In this document: piece after piece, positions 6,933 through 13,770 of the stretch
How positions within the stretch are numbered: position 1 is the stretch's first letter
How the letters are laid out: every line of letters begins with the position of its first letter
Assembly: GCA_000564995.1 (NCBI GenBank)
Contig: JDFH01000029.1
Span: forward strand, 1 to 18,691
Length of the DNA: 18,691 nucleotides
Source: Atopobium sp. ICM42b
GTDB taxonomy: Bacteria > Actinomycetota > Coriobacteriia > Coriobacteriales > Atopobiaceae
Reading direction: 5' to 3'
Position numbers and translations under genes: made by a program
The notes under the pieces: model-generated
The model's database searches: none
What the model was told of the DNA's origin: nothing
The model's input: the letters and a program-made list of their open reading frames with translations, nothing else

Positions 6933-8759
6933 TTATGCCTCTTTTGGAAGCGTTTGAAGCGAAACCTCCTTGAGCTGCTCATTAGAAACAGGTGAAGGAG
7001 CGCTAGACATAAGATCAGAGCCAGAAGTAGTCTTTGGGAACGCCATGACATCACGGATAGAATCAGCACCTGCAAGCAACATGCATACGCGGTCAAGACC
7101 AAGTGCAAAGCCGCCCATTGGAGGTGCACCAAACGTCAGAGCCTCCATCAAGAAGCCAAACTGAGCCTTTGCACGCTCTTCAGTAAAGCCGAGTTTCTCC
7201 AGAATCTTAAGCTGCAGGTCAGCGTTGTGAATACGCATTCCACCGCCGCCAGCCTCAAAGCCGTCCATAACAAAGTCGTACGTATACGAGCCCATAGCCA
7301 GAGGATCAGTGTCCAGAAGGTCAAGCTCATCCTCACGAGGAAGCGTAAAGGGCTGATGCTCAGAAGCATAGGACTGAGTTTCCTCATCCCAATGGAACAG
7401 TGGGAAATTAACAACCCAGAGGAAATCATGACCTTCTCGCGGTACATCCAAGACCTTTGCCATATGCAGGCGCATACCACCAAGAATCTCATCTGTCTCC
7501 AGGCGGCCGCCCACAGCAAAGAGAATCAAGTCCCCTGCCTCAGCAGACATCTCTGCACGCAGTGCTTCAAGCTCTTCTGGCGAGAAGAACTTGGTAATAG
7601 GACCTCCCACGGAACCGTCCTCTTTGAAGGCGACCCATGCAAGTCCCTTGGCACCAAAGCCGGCAGCTACCTCGGCAAGCTTATCTACCTGAGAGCGTGG
7701 CCAGGTACCTGCACCCTTAACGTTGATTGCCTTGACGTACTGGCCTTCTGTTGTAGCAGCAGAGCTAAAGAGCTTAAAGCTGGACTGCTTGAAGACCTCA
7801 GAGACGTCGTGGAGCTCCATACCAATGCGGGTATCAGGCTTGTCGGAACCGTAAGTATCCATTGCATCCCAGTACTGAATCTTGCGCAATGGAGCTGGGA
7901 ACTCAATACCCATCTTTGCAAATGCATCGCCCAGAATATCCTCAAGCTCTGCCATGACATCTTCCTCGCGGACAAATGCCATCTCCATATCAACCTGTGT
8001 AAACTCAGGCTGACGATCTGCACGAAGATCCTCATCACGGAAGCACTTAGTAATCTGGTAGTAGCGCTCAACGCCGCCAATCATCAGCAGCTGCTTCAGC
8101 AGCTGTGGAGACTGTGGTAGTGCGTAGAAGTTTCCACCCTGCATTCTAGATGGAACCAGGAAGTCACGAGCGCCCTCAGGAGTAGATTTAAACAGCGCTG
8201 GAGTCTCTACCTCGGTAAAGTCACGCTTATGGAAAGCCTCACGAAGCGCAAATGCAAAATCAGAACGCATACGAAGATTCTGTGCCATCTGAGGACGACG
8301 CAGGTCAACATAGCGGTACCTCAAGCGAAGGTCCTCGTTAACGTCAATGTGGTTCTCAATTTGGAATGGTGGAACAGCGCTAGTATTAAGAACCTCAATC
8401 TTTGAAGCAAGTACCTCTACCTCACCGGTAGCAAGAGCCTCATTGGTCTGACCTTCAGAACGATGCTGAACGGTACCAGAAATCAAAACAGGCCACTCAG
8501 GACGAATAGTCTCTGCAGTTGCGAATGTTTCTGCATCAACATCTGGGTCAAACAGAATCTGGGTCAAACCCTCGCGGTCACGAAGGTCAACAAAAATCAG
8601 GCCACCAAAGTCACGACGGCGCCAAACCCAACCAGTGAGCGTAACGGTCTGACCGATATGCTCTGCACGAAGCTCACCGCAGGTATGCGTATGCATGCTG
8701 TGCAAATCAACAGCTGCGTGAGCGGAATAATTCTGGGGGTTTTCTGAGGAACAATCCAT
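6933..8759 (-). CDS. aspS: Aspartyl-tRNA synthetase (possibly non-discriminating)
   Basis: This class II synthetase charges tRNA-Asp with aspartate and has 608 residues, a normal length for the bacterial type. The N-terminal OB fold carries GWVWRRRDFGGLIF (43-56). Catalytic-domain signatures are LPQSPQLLKQLLM (214-226), motif 2 FRDEDLRADRQPEF (240-253), YGSDKPDTR (303-311), the bacterial insertion domain (about 320-455) and motif 3 GLDR (554-557). The start at 8759 is chosen over an upstream in-frame TTG (8810) because GAAAGGA lies six bases before it; Met22 would also retain the fold. Phe51 and Gly103 occupy positions that separate Asn-discriminating from non-discriminating enzymes, and Gly103 is the non-discriminating type. 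The gene heads the minus-strand cluster that continues into the ABC exporter genes. Confidence 0.96.
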   Translation of the reverse strand: MDCSSENPQNYSAHAAVDLHSMHTHTCGELRAEHIGQTVTLTGWVWRRRDFGGLIFVDLRDREGLTQILFDPDVDAETFATAETIRPEWPVLISGTVQHRSEGQTNEALATGEVEVLASKIEVLNTSAVPPFQIENHIDVNEDLRLRYRYVDLRRPQMAQNLRMRSDFAFALREAFHKRDFTEVETPALFKSTPEGARDFLVPSRMQGGNFYALPQSPQLLKQLLMIGGVERYYQITKCFRDEDLRADRQPEFTQVDMEMAFVREEDVMAELEDILGDAFAKMGIEFPAPLRKIQYWDAMDTYGSDKPDTRIGMELHDVSEVFKQSSFKLFSSAATTEGQYVKAINVKGAGTWPRSQVDKLAEVAAGFGAKGLAWVAFKEDGSVGGPITKFFSPEELEALRAEMSAEAGDLILFAVGGRLETDEILGGMRLHMAKVLDVPREGHDFLWVVNFPLFHWDEETQSYASEHQPFTLPREDELDLLDTDPLAMGSYTYDFVMDGFEAGGGGMRIHNADLQLKILEKLGFTEERAKAQFGFLMEALTFGAPPMGGFALGLDRVCMLLAGADSIRDVMAFPKTTSGSDLMSSAPSPVSNEQLKEVSLQTLPKEA

Positions 8760-8856
8760 TTTTATCCTTTCGTCTTTGCTTCCCTGTGCCAAATCGGAAA
8801 GCGCCTTCAAGACGGCAAAAACGTGTAGACGGCACGTTCTTGCTCATAGATTAAAC

Positions 8857-8862
8857 ATTGTA
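8857..8862 (-). promoter_or_regulatory. Possible -10 element for aspS
   Basis: On the minus strand the hexamer TACAAT lies about 95 bases before the aspS start codon, in the AT-rich gap between the divergent aspS and HAD genes. No good -35 hexamer sits 16-18 bases upstream, so the call rests on the -10 match and location only. Confidence 0.3.
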
Positions 8863-9005
8863 CTCTCCAACGTTTAGTCGAATCCTCTCAATCTAAACTT
8901 AGTGGAGATTCACGAGGAATAAATAACTTACCGTCACACTTTTACGCTAGACTGAAATTGATACACATGAGCCCTCTTACAGGGCGAGAAGAACTTGGAG
9001 CTTTC

Positions 9006-9656
9006 ATGGCCTATAAAGCCGCTGTTTTTGATCTAGACGGAACACTTCTGAACACTATTGTTGATCTTGCTTGGGCAACAAATTACGCCCTTGAGCAGTT
9101 CAACATGCCCACCTATACCGTTGATGAAGTACGTCAGATGGTTGGAAATGGCATTGCTAAACTTATCCGTGACGCTGTGCCAGAGAGTACTGATGAAGCA
9201 ACATACCAGCGCGTACTCGCATGCTTTAAGGAGCACTACGCTGATCACAGCTTAGATAACACTGCGCCCTACCCTGGCATCCTTGATGCGGTTGATACGC
9301 TCAGGGCAGCTGGCGTTAAATGCGCTGTTGTTTCCAACAAGCCAGACTTTGCTATTGCCGATTTAATGACCAATTTCTTCCCAGGTAGATTTGACTTTGC
9401 TCTGGGTCAGCGAGATGACCTTAAAAGAAAGCCTGATGCCGAGCCTGTCCATTACGCCCTCGCTCAAATTGGCGTTGACCCTCAAGACGCTGTCTACATT
9501 GGAGACTCCGAGGTTGATGTTGCAACAGCACACAACAGCGGCATGCCTTGCATAAGTGTTACCTGGGGATTTAGAGATAAAGAAACGCTTCTAGCTGCAG
9601 GTGCTACCACGCTTTGCAATACAGCAGAAGAAATGGTGCAAGAAATTCTCAAATAG
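9006..9656 (+). CDS. gph: HAD-superfamily phosphatase, phosphoglycolate phosphatase-like
   Basis: This 216-residue soluble HAD hydrolase of subfamily IA resembles phosphoglycolate phosphatase, which removes 2-phosphoglycolate formed during DNA 3'-end repair. Motif I is FDLDGTLLNT with nucleophile Asp9 and acid/base Asp11. Motif II is VVSNKPD with Ser110. Motif III Lys142 is in KRKPDAEP, and motif IV is YIGDSEVD with Asp167 and Asp171. Residues 18-85 form the helical cap. The start at 9006 is chosen over an ATG at 8958 because GGAG at 8997-9000 is five bases upstream and motif I then begins at residue 8. The gene is divergent from aspS and followed by the 102-residue gene in the same direction. 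HAD-IA specificity is hard to read from sequence, so another sugar-phosphate substrate (for example pyrophosphate or a hexose phosphate) remains possible. Confidence 0.85.
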   Translation: MAYKAAVFDLDGTLLNTIVDLAWATNYALEQFNMPTYTVDEVRQMVGNGIAKLIRDAVPESTDEATYQRVLACFKEHYADHSLDNTAPYPGILDAVDTLRAAGVKCAVVSNKPDFAIADLMTNFFPGRFDFALGQRDDLKRKPDAEPVHYALAQIGVDPQDAVYIGDSEVDVATAHNSGMPCISVTWGFRDKETLLAAGATTLCNTAEEMVQEILK

Positions 9657-9818
9657 TAGCACTAAAAATGCAACCATCCGTTCATTGCCGTTGAGCGAGA
9701 AAAAACGTCCGCTTGCCTATGCCTCTCAATTCGTCTGAATAAGCGTATTCGGAGGGCGGTATAGTCAATAAAAGTGCGTCCATAATTTGCGCGCAAGCGA
9801 CGTGGAAAGGATTGCATC

Positions 9819-10127
9819 ATGGGCAAGAAAAGTTCTGAGGTTCTCCAGATTTCTTACGAAGACCTGGTAGAGTACCTGCACAGTAATCACTCTGTGTACA
9901 TGCAAGTCGGACACCAGGTTTATTACCTCACTGATGTCAACTTTGAGGCATGGAGAGCTCAAGACACCAGTATCAGAAACTCAAAAAACCACTTTGTAGA
10001 TTGTTCTGAATTAGTTCCTACGGTAGACGAATTTCTCGCACTTCCTTTTATTAATGGAAAAACCATTAAAGACGTTTTTTCACATGCAACGTTCTATGCA
10101 TCCATGAAAAACGAAAAATCTGAGTAA
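9819..10127 (+). CDS. Conserved-looking hypothetical protein, 102 residues
   Basis: I do not recognise this protein. It has no signal peptide, no membrane helix and no metal-binding motif. It begins MGKKSSEVLQISYEDLV, contains a short aromatic, beta-like stretch (VYMQVGHQVYYLTDV, about 26-40), and ends with a FLALPFINGKTIKDVF segment (about 72-87) that looks like a compact helical tail. It is probably a small cytosolic alpha/beta protein. It is accepted as a real gene because AAAGGA lies about eight bases before the ATG, composition matches the neighbours, no longer frame competes, and an intrinsic terminator follows 45 bases after the stop. It sits 162 bases after the HAD gene, so it may have its own promoter (TATAGT at 9760-9765 is a possible -10). 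Confidence 0.75.
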   Translation: MGKKSSEVLQISYEDLVEYLHSNHSVYMQVGHQVYYLTDVNFEAWRAQDTSIRNSKNHFVDCSELVPTVDEFLALPFINGKTIKDVFSHATFYASMKNEKSE

Positions 10128-10172
10128 TTCAAAATAATCAGCATTTTGTTGACTATCTCTCAGCTAAAACTT

Positions 10173-10201
10173 AAAGGACCTGTTAACGCAGGTCCTTTTT
10201 T
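10173..10201 (+). terminator. Intrinsic terminator after the 102-residue gene
   Basis: AAAGGACCTG (10173-10182) pairs with CAGGTCCTTT (10189-10198) around a six-base loop and runs directly into T residues (to 10201). The orientation serves the plus-strand gene ending at 10127. Confidence 0.9.
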
Positions 10202-10236
10202 ACCAGGTAAATTACCTTAATAACCTGCATCTCATA

Positions 10237-10267
10237 TAAAAACGCCGATGCAGTGCACCGGCGTTTT
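10237..10267 (-). terminator. Intrinsic terminator of the hydrogenase gene
   Basis: AAAACGCCG (10239-10247) pairs with CGGCGTTTT (10258-10266), with a further TGCA/TGCA pairing possible in the loop. Read on the minus strand, the stem is followed by a T-run. It lies 24 bases beyond the hydrogenase stop at 10291, and weak activity on the plus strand is also possible. Confidence 0.85.
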
Positions 10268-10290
10268 ACGTTTAATTTGAGAGAACCTGT

Positions 10291-11886
10291 CTACTCAACA
10301 GGCTTCTGAACCTCAAGAACCTCGGCAATCTCAACCTCAGCAGAAACGGTGCCCGCAAGCTCTGAAATAAGATCGTTGTACTTATTCGCAGAAGCAAGCT
10401 CAGAAGAAGCGGTCTTTGCGTAACGCTTAACCGCTGCGGCGGCACGGTTAACGGCACTCAGGGTGCCAGCGCCTCCGACACATCCACCTGGGCAGGCCAT
10501 ACCCTCAAGAAGATAACCTGGATATTTACCCTTAACAGCATCCTTAAGCATAGCTCGGCACTCAGCAAGGCCGTCAACAGCCATGATAGGAACTTCTTTA
10601 TCAGGGTACTTCTGGTGGATGACGTTTACTACGGCGCCTGCTACGCCACCGGCCACTGCAAAGGCGCGACCGTCATGGGAGGCGTTTTCAAAGTCGGAGT
10701 TGTCGTCATCAAGCTTGGTGTAGTCAATACCCTTAGACTCCATCATGCCCGCAAGCTCCTCAAAGGTCAGAACAAAGTCAACCTCTGACTTAACAGAACG
10801 ACGCAGTGCCTCAAGTTTCTTAGCAGTGCATGGTCCAATAAAGACAATCTTGGACTCTGGGTTTTGTTTTCTTACCAGACGAGCAGTCAGAACCATTGGC
10901 GTGAGTGCCATAGAGATAGCATCAGCATGCTCTGGATGCTCTTTTTTAGCCATAGCAGACCAAGAGGGACAGCAGCTTGTTCCCATAAAGGGAAGCTTCT
11001 CTGGAACTTCTTTGACAAAGTCTTCTGCTTCCTGAACGGTACAAAGGTCGGCGCCTGTTGCCACCTCTTCTACCTCGGCGAATCCCATCTCCTTGAAGGC
11101 TTCACGAAGACGGCCAACGCTACCCTTGCCAAACTGGCCAACAAATGAAGGAGCCACAATTGGCACAACGGTATAGCCCTCATTGATAGCCTGAATTACC
11201 TGGAAAATCTGGCTCTTATCGGCAATAGCACCAAAGGGGCAGTTGACCAGGCACTGACCACAAGATACGCACTTCTCGTAATCAATGTCTGCGCGACCGT
11301 GCTCATCAGAACCAATAGCATCCATGCCACAAGCAGCAGCGCAAGGACGTACGTGGTGATGAATTGCCTGGTACGGACAAACCTTGAAGCACATGCCGCA
11401 CTGAATGCACTTCTCCTGATCAATATATGCCTTTTTGTCCACGAAGCTAATTGCCTCTTTAGGACAAATCTCTCGACAAGGGTGTGCAAGACAGCCCTGG
11501 CAAGCGTTGGTAACGCGATACACGTTGTCCTCGCAGGCATTGCACGCAAACTTAACAATGTTGATCAGCGGTGGCTGGTAATAAACCTCTGGTCGAGAAG
11601 CCTCTTCCAAGCCATCGGATATTTGCTCGGGTTGATCAACACCCTGCATAGGCATGCCCATAGTCATGCGGATACGCTCACCAACAATAGCGCGCTCCAA
11701 GAAGACGCTCTCGCGATACGTTGCAATATCACCAGGAATAATCTTGTAAGGTAGCTCTTCCATCTGGCGAGCAATTTCATCAACGCTCTTGTCTGCTTTT
11801 TCATACGCAAGCGCTGAAACCTCTTTAAATACCTTCCTGCGAATTTCAGTCAGGTTGGTATAGACACCTCGCATTGTGCCAGGCAT
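10291..11886 (-). CDS. Monomeric [FeFe]-hydrogenase, group B-like, with ferredoxin domains
   Basis: The product is a 531-residue iron-sulfur protein predicted to interconvert protons and hydrogen or to act as a related redox enzyme in the cytosol. All three H-cluster motifs are present: TSCCPSW (303-309; Cys305 and Cys306), PCTAKKLE (352-359; Cys353, Lys356 and Glu359), and EGMACPGGCVGGAG (461-474; Cys465 and Cys469). The N-terminal part carries two ferredoxin-type clusters (C160/163/166/170 and C206/209/212/216), an extra group (C115, C118, C129, C132, C137, C141) and the pair C182/C186. Residues 1-110 are cysteine-free. This layout fits the group B (B1/B3) monomeric hydrogenases. No HydB/HydC partner or HydE/F/G maturase is in the window. 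The start at 11886 follows a strong GAGGAGGGGGA ribosome site. A terminator follows the gene. Confidence 0.88.
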   Translation of the reverse strand: MPGTMRGVYTNLTEIRRKVFKEVSALAYEKADKSVDEIARQMEELPYKIIPGDIATYRESVFLERAIVGERIRMTMGMPMQGVDQPEQISDGLEEASRPEVYYQPPLINIVKFACNACEDNVYRVTNACQGCLAHPCREICPKEAISFVDKKAYIDQEKCIQCGMCFKVCPYQAIHHHVRPCAAACGMDAIGSDEHGRADIDYEKCVSCGQCLVNCPFGAIADKSQIFQVIQAINEGYTVVPIVAPSFVGQFGKGSVGRLREAFKEMGFAEVEEVATGADLCTVQEAEDFVKEVPEKLPFMGTSCCPSWSAMAKKEHPEHADAISMALTPMVLTARLVRKQNPESKIVFIGPCTAKKLEALRRSVKSEVDFVLTFEELAGMMESKGIDYTKLDDDNSDFENASHDGRAFAVAGGVAGAVVNVIHQKYPDKEVPIMAVDGLAECRAMLKDAVKGKYPGYLLEGMACPGGCVGGAGTLSAVNRAAAAVKRYAKTASSELASANKYNDLISELAGTVSAEVEIAEVLEVQKPVE

Positions 11887-11973
11887 TTCTCCCCCTCCTC
11901 GTTCACTTTATGCACGTCTGGGTAACGTATTTGCACAAAATGAATGTATGTCTCTATCACAAAGTATGTACTA

Positions 11974-12711
11974 TTAGTCCACCTCAGTGACACCAAAATA
12001 AGAAAATCGCTCTGGAATGTCCGTTTTAATCACAATTTTTGCGCTCGTGACTGGATGAATAAATTCAACGCGATATGCATGCAGCATTAACGGCTGCGCT
12101 TTATGTTTCTTTTTTGCTCCGCGCTGCAGAGACGATACGCCTCCATACAGCGTGTCTCCTACCAGGGGAAATCCGAGTGACGAGAGATGCACTCTAATTT
12201 GATGCTTTCTTCCTGTCAGCAAATTGACCAGTAGCAAGCTTTGAGTTTGACCTTGTGCTGACGATGCAACCTTAATAAGGCGTACCTCCGTTTGAGAAGG
12301 CTTGCCTGTGGCTGAGATTCTCATCTTCTGAGCGTCATGCCGATCTTTTCCAATTGCCTTATCTATCAGCACTTTATTTGGTTCAAACGTTCCCTTAACA
12401 GCTGCCAGATACTCTTTGGAAAGTTCCTTGGAGGCAATAAGCTGGTCAAACTGAGCCTGCGTTTCTTTTTTGAGCGAGAAAAGCACTATGCCCGTAGTCT
12501 CCCTATCAAGGCGATTCAGAGCTTGAACCTGGGAAAGGTCTATCTTGCTTGGACTCTCAAGTGCGCGAAGTTTCTCGCAAACTGCCTCAGTTAACGAAGG
12601 CTCATGGGTACCATCCGCATGAACGATAATTCCCGCAGGTTTATTTACGGCAAGCAGATACTCATCTTTATACAAAATCTCAAGATTACTGTCAGTCTGA
12701 GGCGCATCCAT
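11974..12711 (-). CDS. RluA-family 23S rRNA/tRNA pseudouridine synthase without S4 domain
   Basis: This 245-residue enzyme converts uridine to pseudouridine in structured RNA. The family fold begins almost at once with LEILYKDEYLLAVNKPAG (10-27). The catalytic segment is LNRLDRETTGIVL (66-78), with Asp69 as the nucleophile and Asn in place of the more usual His before RLD. GRKHQIRVHLSSLG (167-180) and FPLVGDTLYGG (181-191) complete the active site. There is no N-terminal S4 RNA-binding domain, so it is shorter than RluC/RluD. The start at 12711 is chosen because GAGGTGA, at the end of the LysR gene, lies just before it; an upstream in-frame start at 12807 would overlap that gene. It follows the LysR stop by a single base and is probably co-transcribed. 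The target uridine is unknown. Confidence 0.9.
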   Translation of the reverse strand: MDAPQTDSNLEILYKDEYLLAVNKPAGIIVHADGTHEPSLTEAVCEKLRALESPSKIDLSQVQALNRLDRETTGIVLFSLKKETQAQFDQLIASKELSKEYLAAVKGTFEPNKVLIDKAIGKDRHDAQKMRISATGKPSQTEVRLIKVASSAQGQTQSLLLVNLLTGRKHQIRVHLSSLGFPLVGDTLYGGVSSLQRGAKKKHKAQPLMLHAYRVEFIHPVTSAKIVIKTDIPERFSYFGVTEVD

Positions 12712-12712
12712 G

Positions 12713-13654
12713 CTACTCACCTCGCTTAACCACATACCGCTGCTCAGAAAGCACCTGGGCAAATGACTCGATTGTGCTCCACACATGATCCGTGCGTCGC
12801 CAGGCAACGCTGACCGAGTACGACATCTCTTTTCCTAGCTCAATAATGTGGAGGCCAGATGTTTCAAAGTCGTAGTAAGAAGACGCCACCAACTCCGATG
12901 GCAAGAAGCACGCGCCAACCCCTCTCATGGCAAGTGCCAAAAGCGTCTCGGAGTTTCTGGACATGACCTTGATAGTGGGAGAAATGCCCGATGCCGCAAA
13001 CGTATGACGAGCAAAACTACCTGCAATGTCTCGCTTACCAACCGTTAGGAAAGGACATGCCTCCAGAGCCGTGAGCTTTCCCGTCTTTTTGACTTGCGCG
13101 ACAACCGAGTCAACCTTATCTGCATACAAAGACTCAAGAAGCGCTTGAGAGACAACCAGAACAATCTTCTCGTCAAACAGCTTTTTAACAACCAAGTCAT
13201 ACGACGACGAATTAACTGTTGCAACAATCAAGTCAAGCTGGCCTTCAGATAGCCACTCAACCAGCTCGTCATTCTCGCCTTCATCAAGCTCAATGGAGAT
13301 ATTTGGATGCAATTTTTGGAAAGCAGCGATGGAGCGCGGCATGATGATGTGGCCTCGTGTTGCGGTAACACCAACACGCAGGCGACCTCGCTCGTTGCCC
13401 GCAATATCAAGAAACTCTTGATCCATAGCGCGACGCTGAGCCTGAAACCTACGGGCATAACGCAAGAACTCTTCTCCCGCAAACGTTAGAGACAACGGGA
13501 CGGTGCGTTCCAACAGCTTAGAGCCAAGTTCTTTTTCTGCTGCCGCAATATTTGCCGAGAGCGTTTGCTGCGTTACGCTCAGGCGCTCAGCCGCCTTGGT
13601 GAAGCTCTTTTCTTCTGCAACGGCAACAAAATAATCCATAGTTTGAAAGTTCAT
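12713..13654 (-). CDS. LysR-family transcriptional regulator
   Basis: This 313-residue LysR-type regulator has an N-terminal winged helix-turn-helix (MNFQTMDYFVAVAEEKSFTK, then AAERLSVTQQTLSANIAAAE, about 1-40) and a substrate-binding domain from about residue 90. The start at 13654 is chosen because GGGAG lies six bases upstream and the family's typical M-N-F-x-x-M/L opening then falls at residue 1; the upstream in-frame start at 13699 would run through the operator. It is transcribed divergently from the NhaC-type antiporter gene, with a palindrome between them, the standard arrangement for a LysR protein controlling its neighbour and itself. The downstream pseudouridine synthase is in the same unit. 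The effector is unknown, possibly an organic anion carried by the antiporter or a pH-linked signal. Confidence 0.92.
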   Translation of the reverse strand: MNFQTMDYFVAVAEEKSFTKAAERLSVTQQTLSANIAAAEKELGSKLLERTVPLSLTFAGEEFLRYARRFQAQRRAMDQEFLDIAGNERGRLRVGVTATRGHIIMPRSIAAFQKLHPNISIELDEGENDELVEWLSEGQLDLIVATVNSSSYDLVVKKLFDEKIVLVVSQALLESLYADKVDSVVAQVKKTGKLTALEACPFLTVGKRDIAGSFARHTFAASGISPTIKVMSRNSETLLALAMRGVGACFLPSELVASSYYDFETSGLHIIELGKEMSYSVSVAWRRTDHVWSTIESFAQVLSEQRYVVKRGE

Positions 13655-13669
13655 TTTTGCTCCCACTGT

Positions 13670-13690
13670 ATTACAAAAATTACTTGTAAT
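13670..13690. promoter_or_regulatory. LysR-type operator palindrome
   Basis: ATTACAA (13670-13676) and TTGTAAT (13684-13690) form a perfect 7-bp inverted repeat with a 7-base spacer, within the T-N11-A style of LysR sites. It lies 16 bases upstream of the LysR start and 80 bases upstream of the antiporter start, where it could repress lysR and activate the antiporter gene. TTGAAA at 13699-13704 is a possible -35 for the plus strand. Confidence 0.6.
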
Positions 13691-13770
13691 TATAACCATT
13701 GAAAACAGTTGGACTTCAACTTTTTAGTTGCCTACTCTATTTACATAAGAAATTCGTTTGGAGTGGATGC

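Noticed and set aside
7227..8120. A 297-codon open frame antisense to aspS
   Set aside because: It lies entirely opposite the conserved synthetase, has a random cysteine- and leucine-rich composition with no domain, and its openness follows from codon bias of the real gene.
8760..8810. TTG start extending AspRS by 17 residues
   Set aside because: The GAAAGGA ribosome site for the ATG at 8759 lies inside this extension, and the added residues do not match the synthetase N-terminus.
8760..8957. T-box riboswitch in the aspS leader
   Set aside because: No AGGGTGGNACCGCG-like sequence is present and the leader is too short.
12712..12807. Upstream start extending the RluA-type protein by 32 residues
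   Set aside because: It would overlap the end of the LysR gene by about 95 bases; the ATG at 12711 has a good ribosome site and gives the usual N-terminus.
13705..13727. Mini terminator (AGTTG/CAACT with T-run) before the antiporter gene
   Set aside because: A five-base stem is too weak, and it probably overlaps promoter elements.
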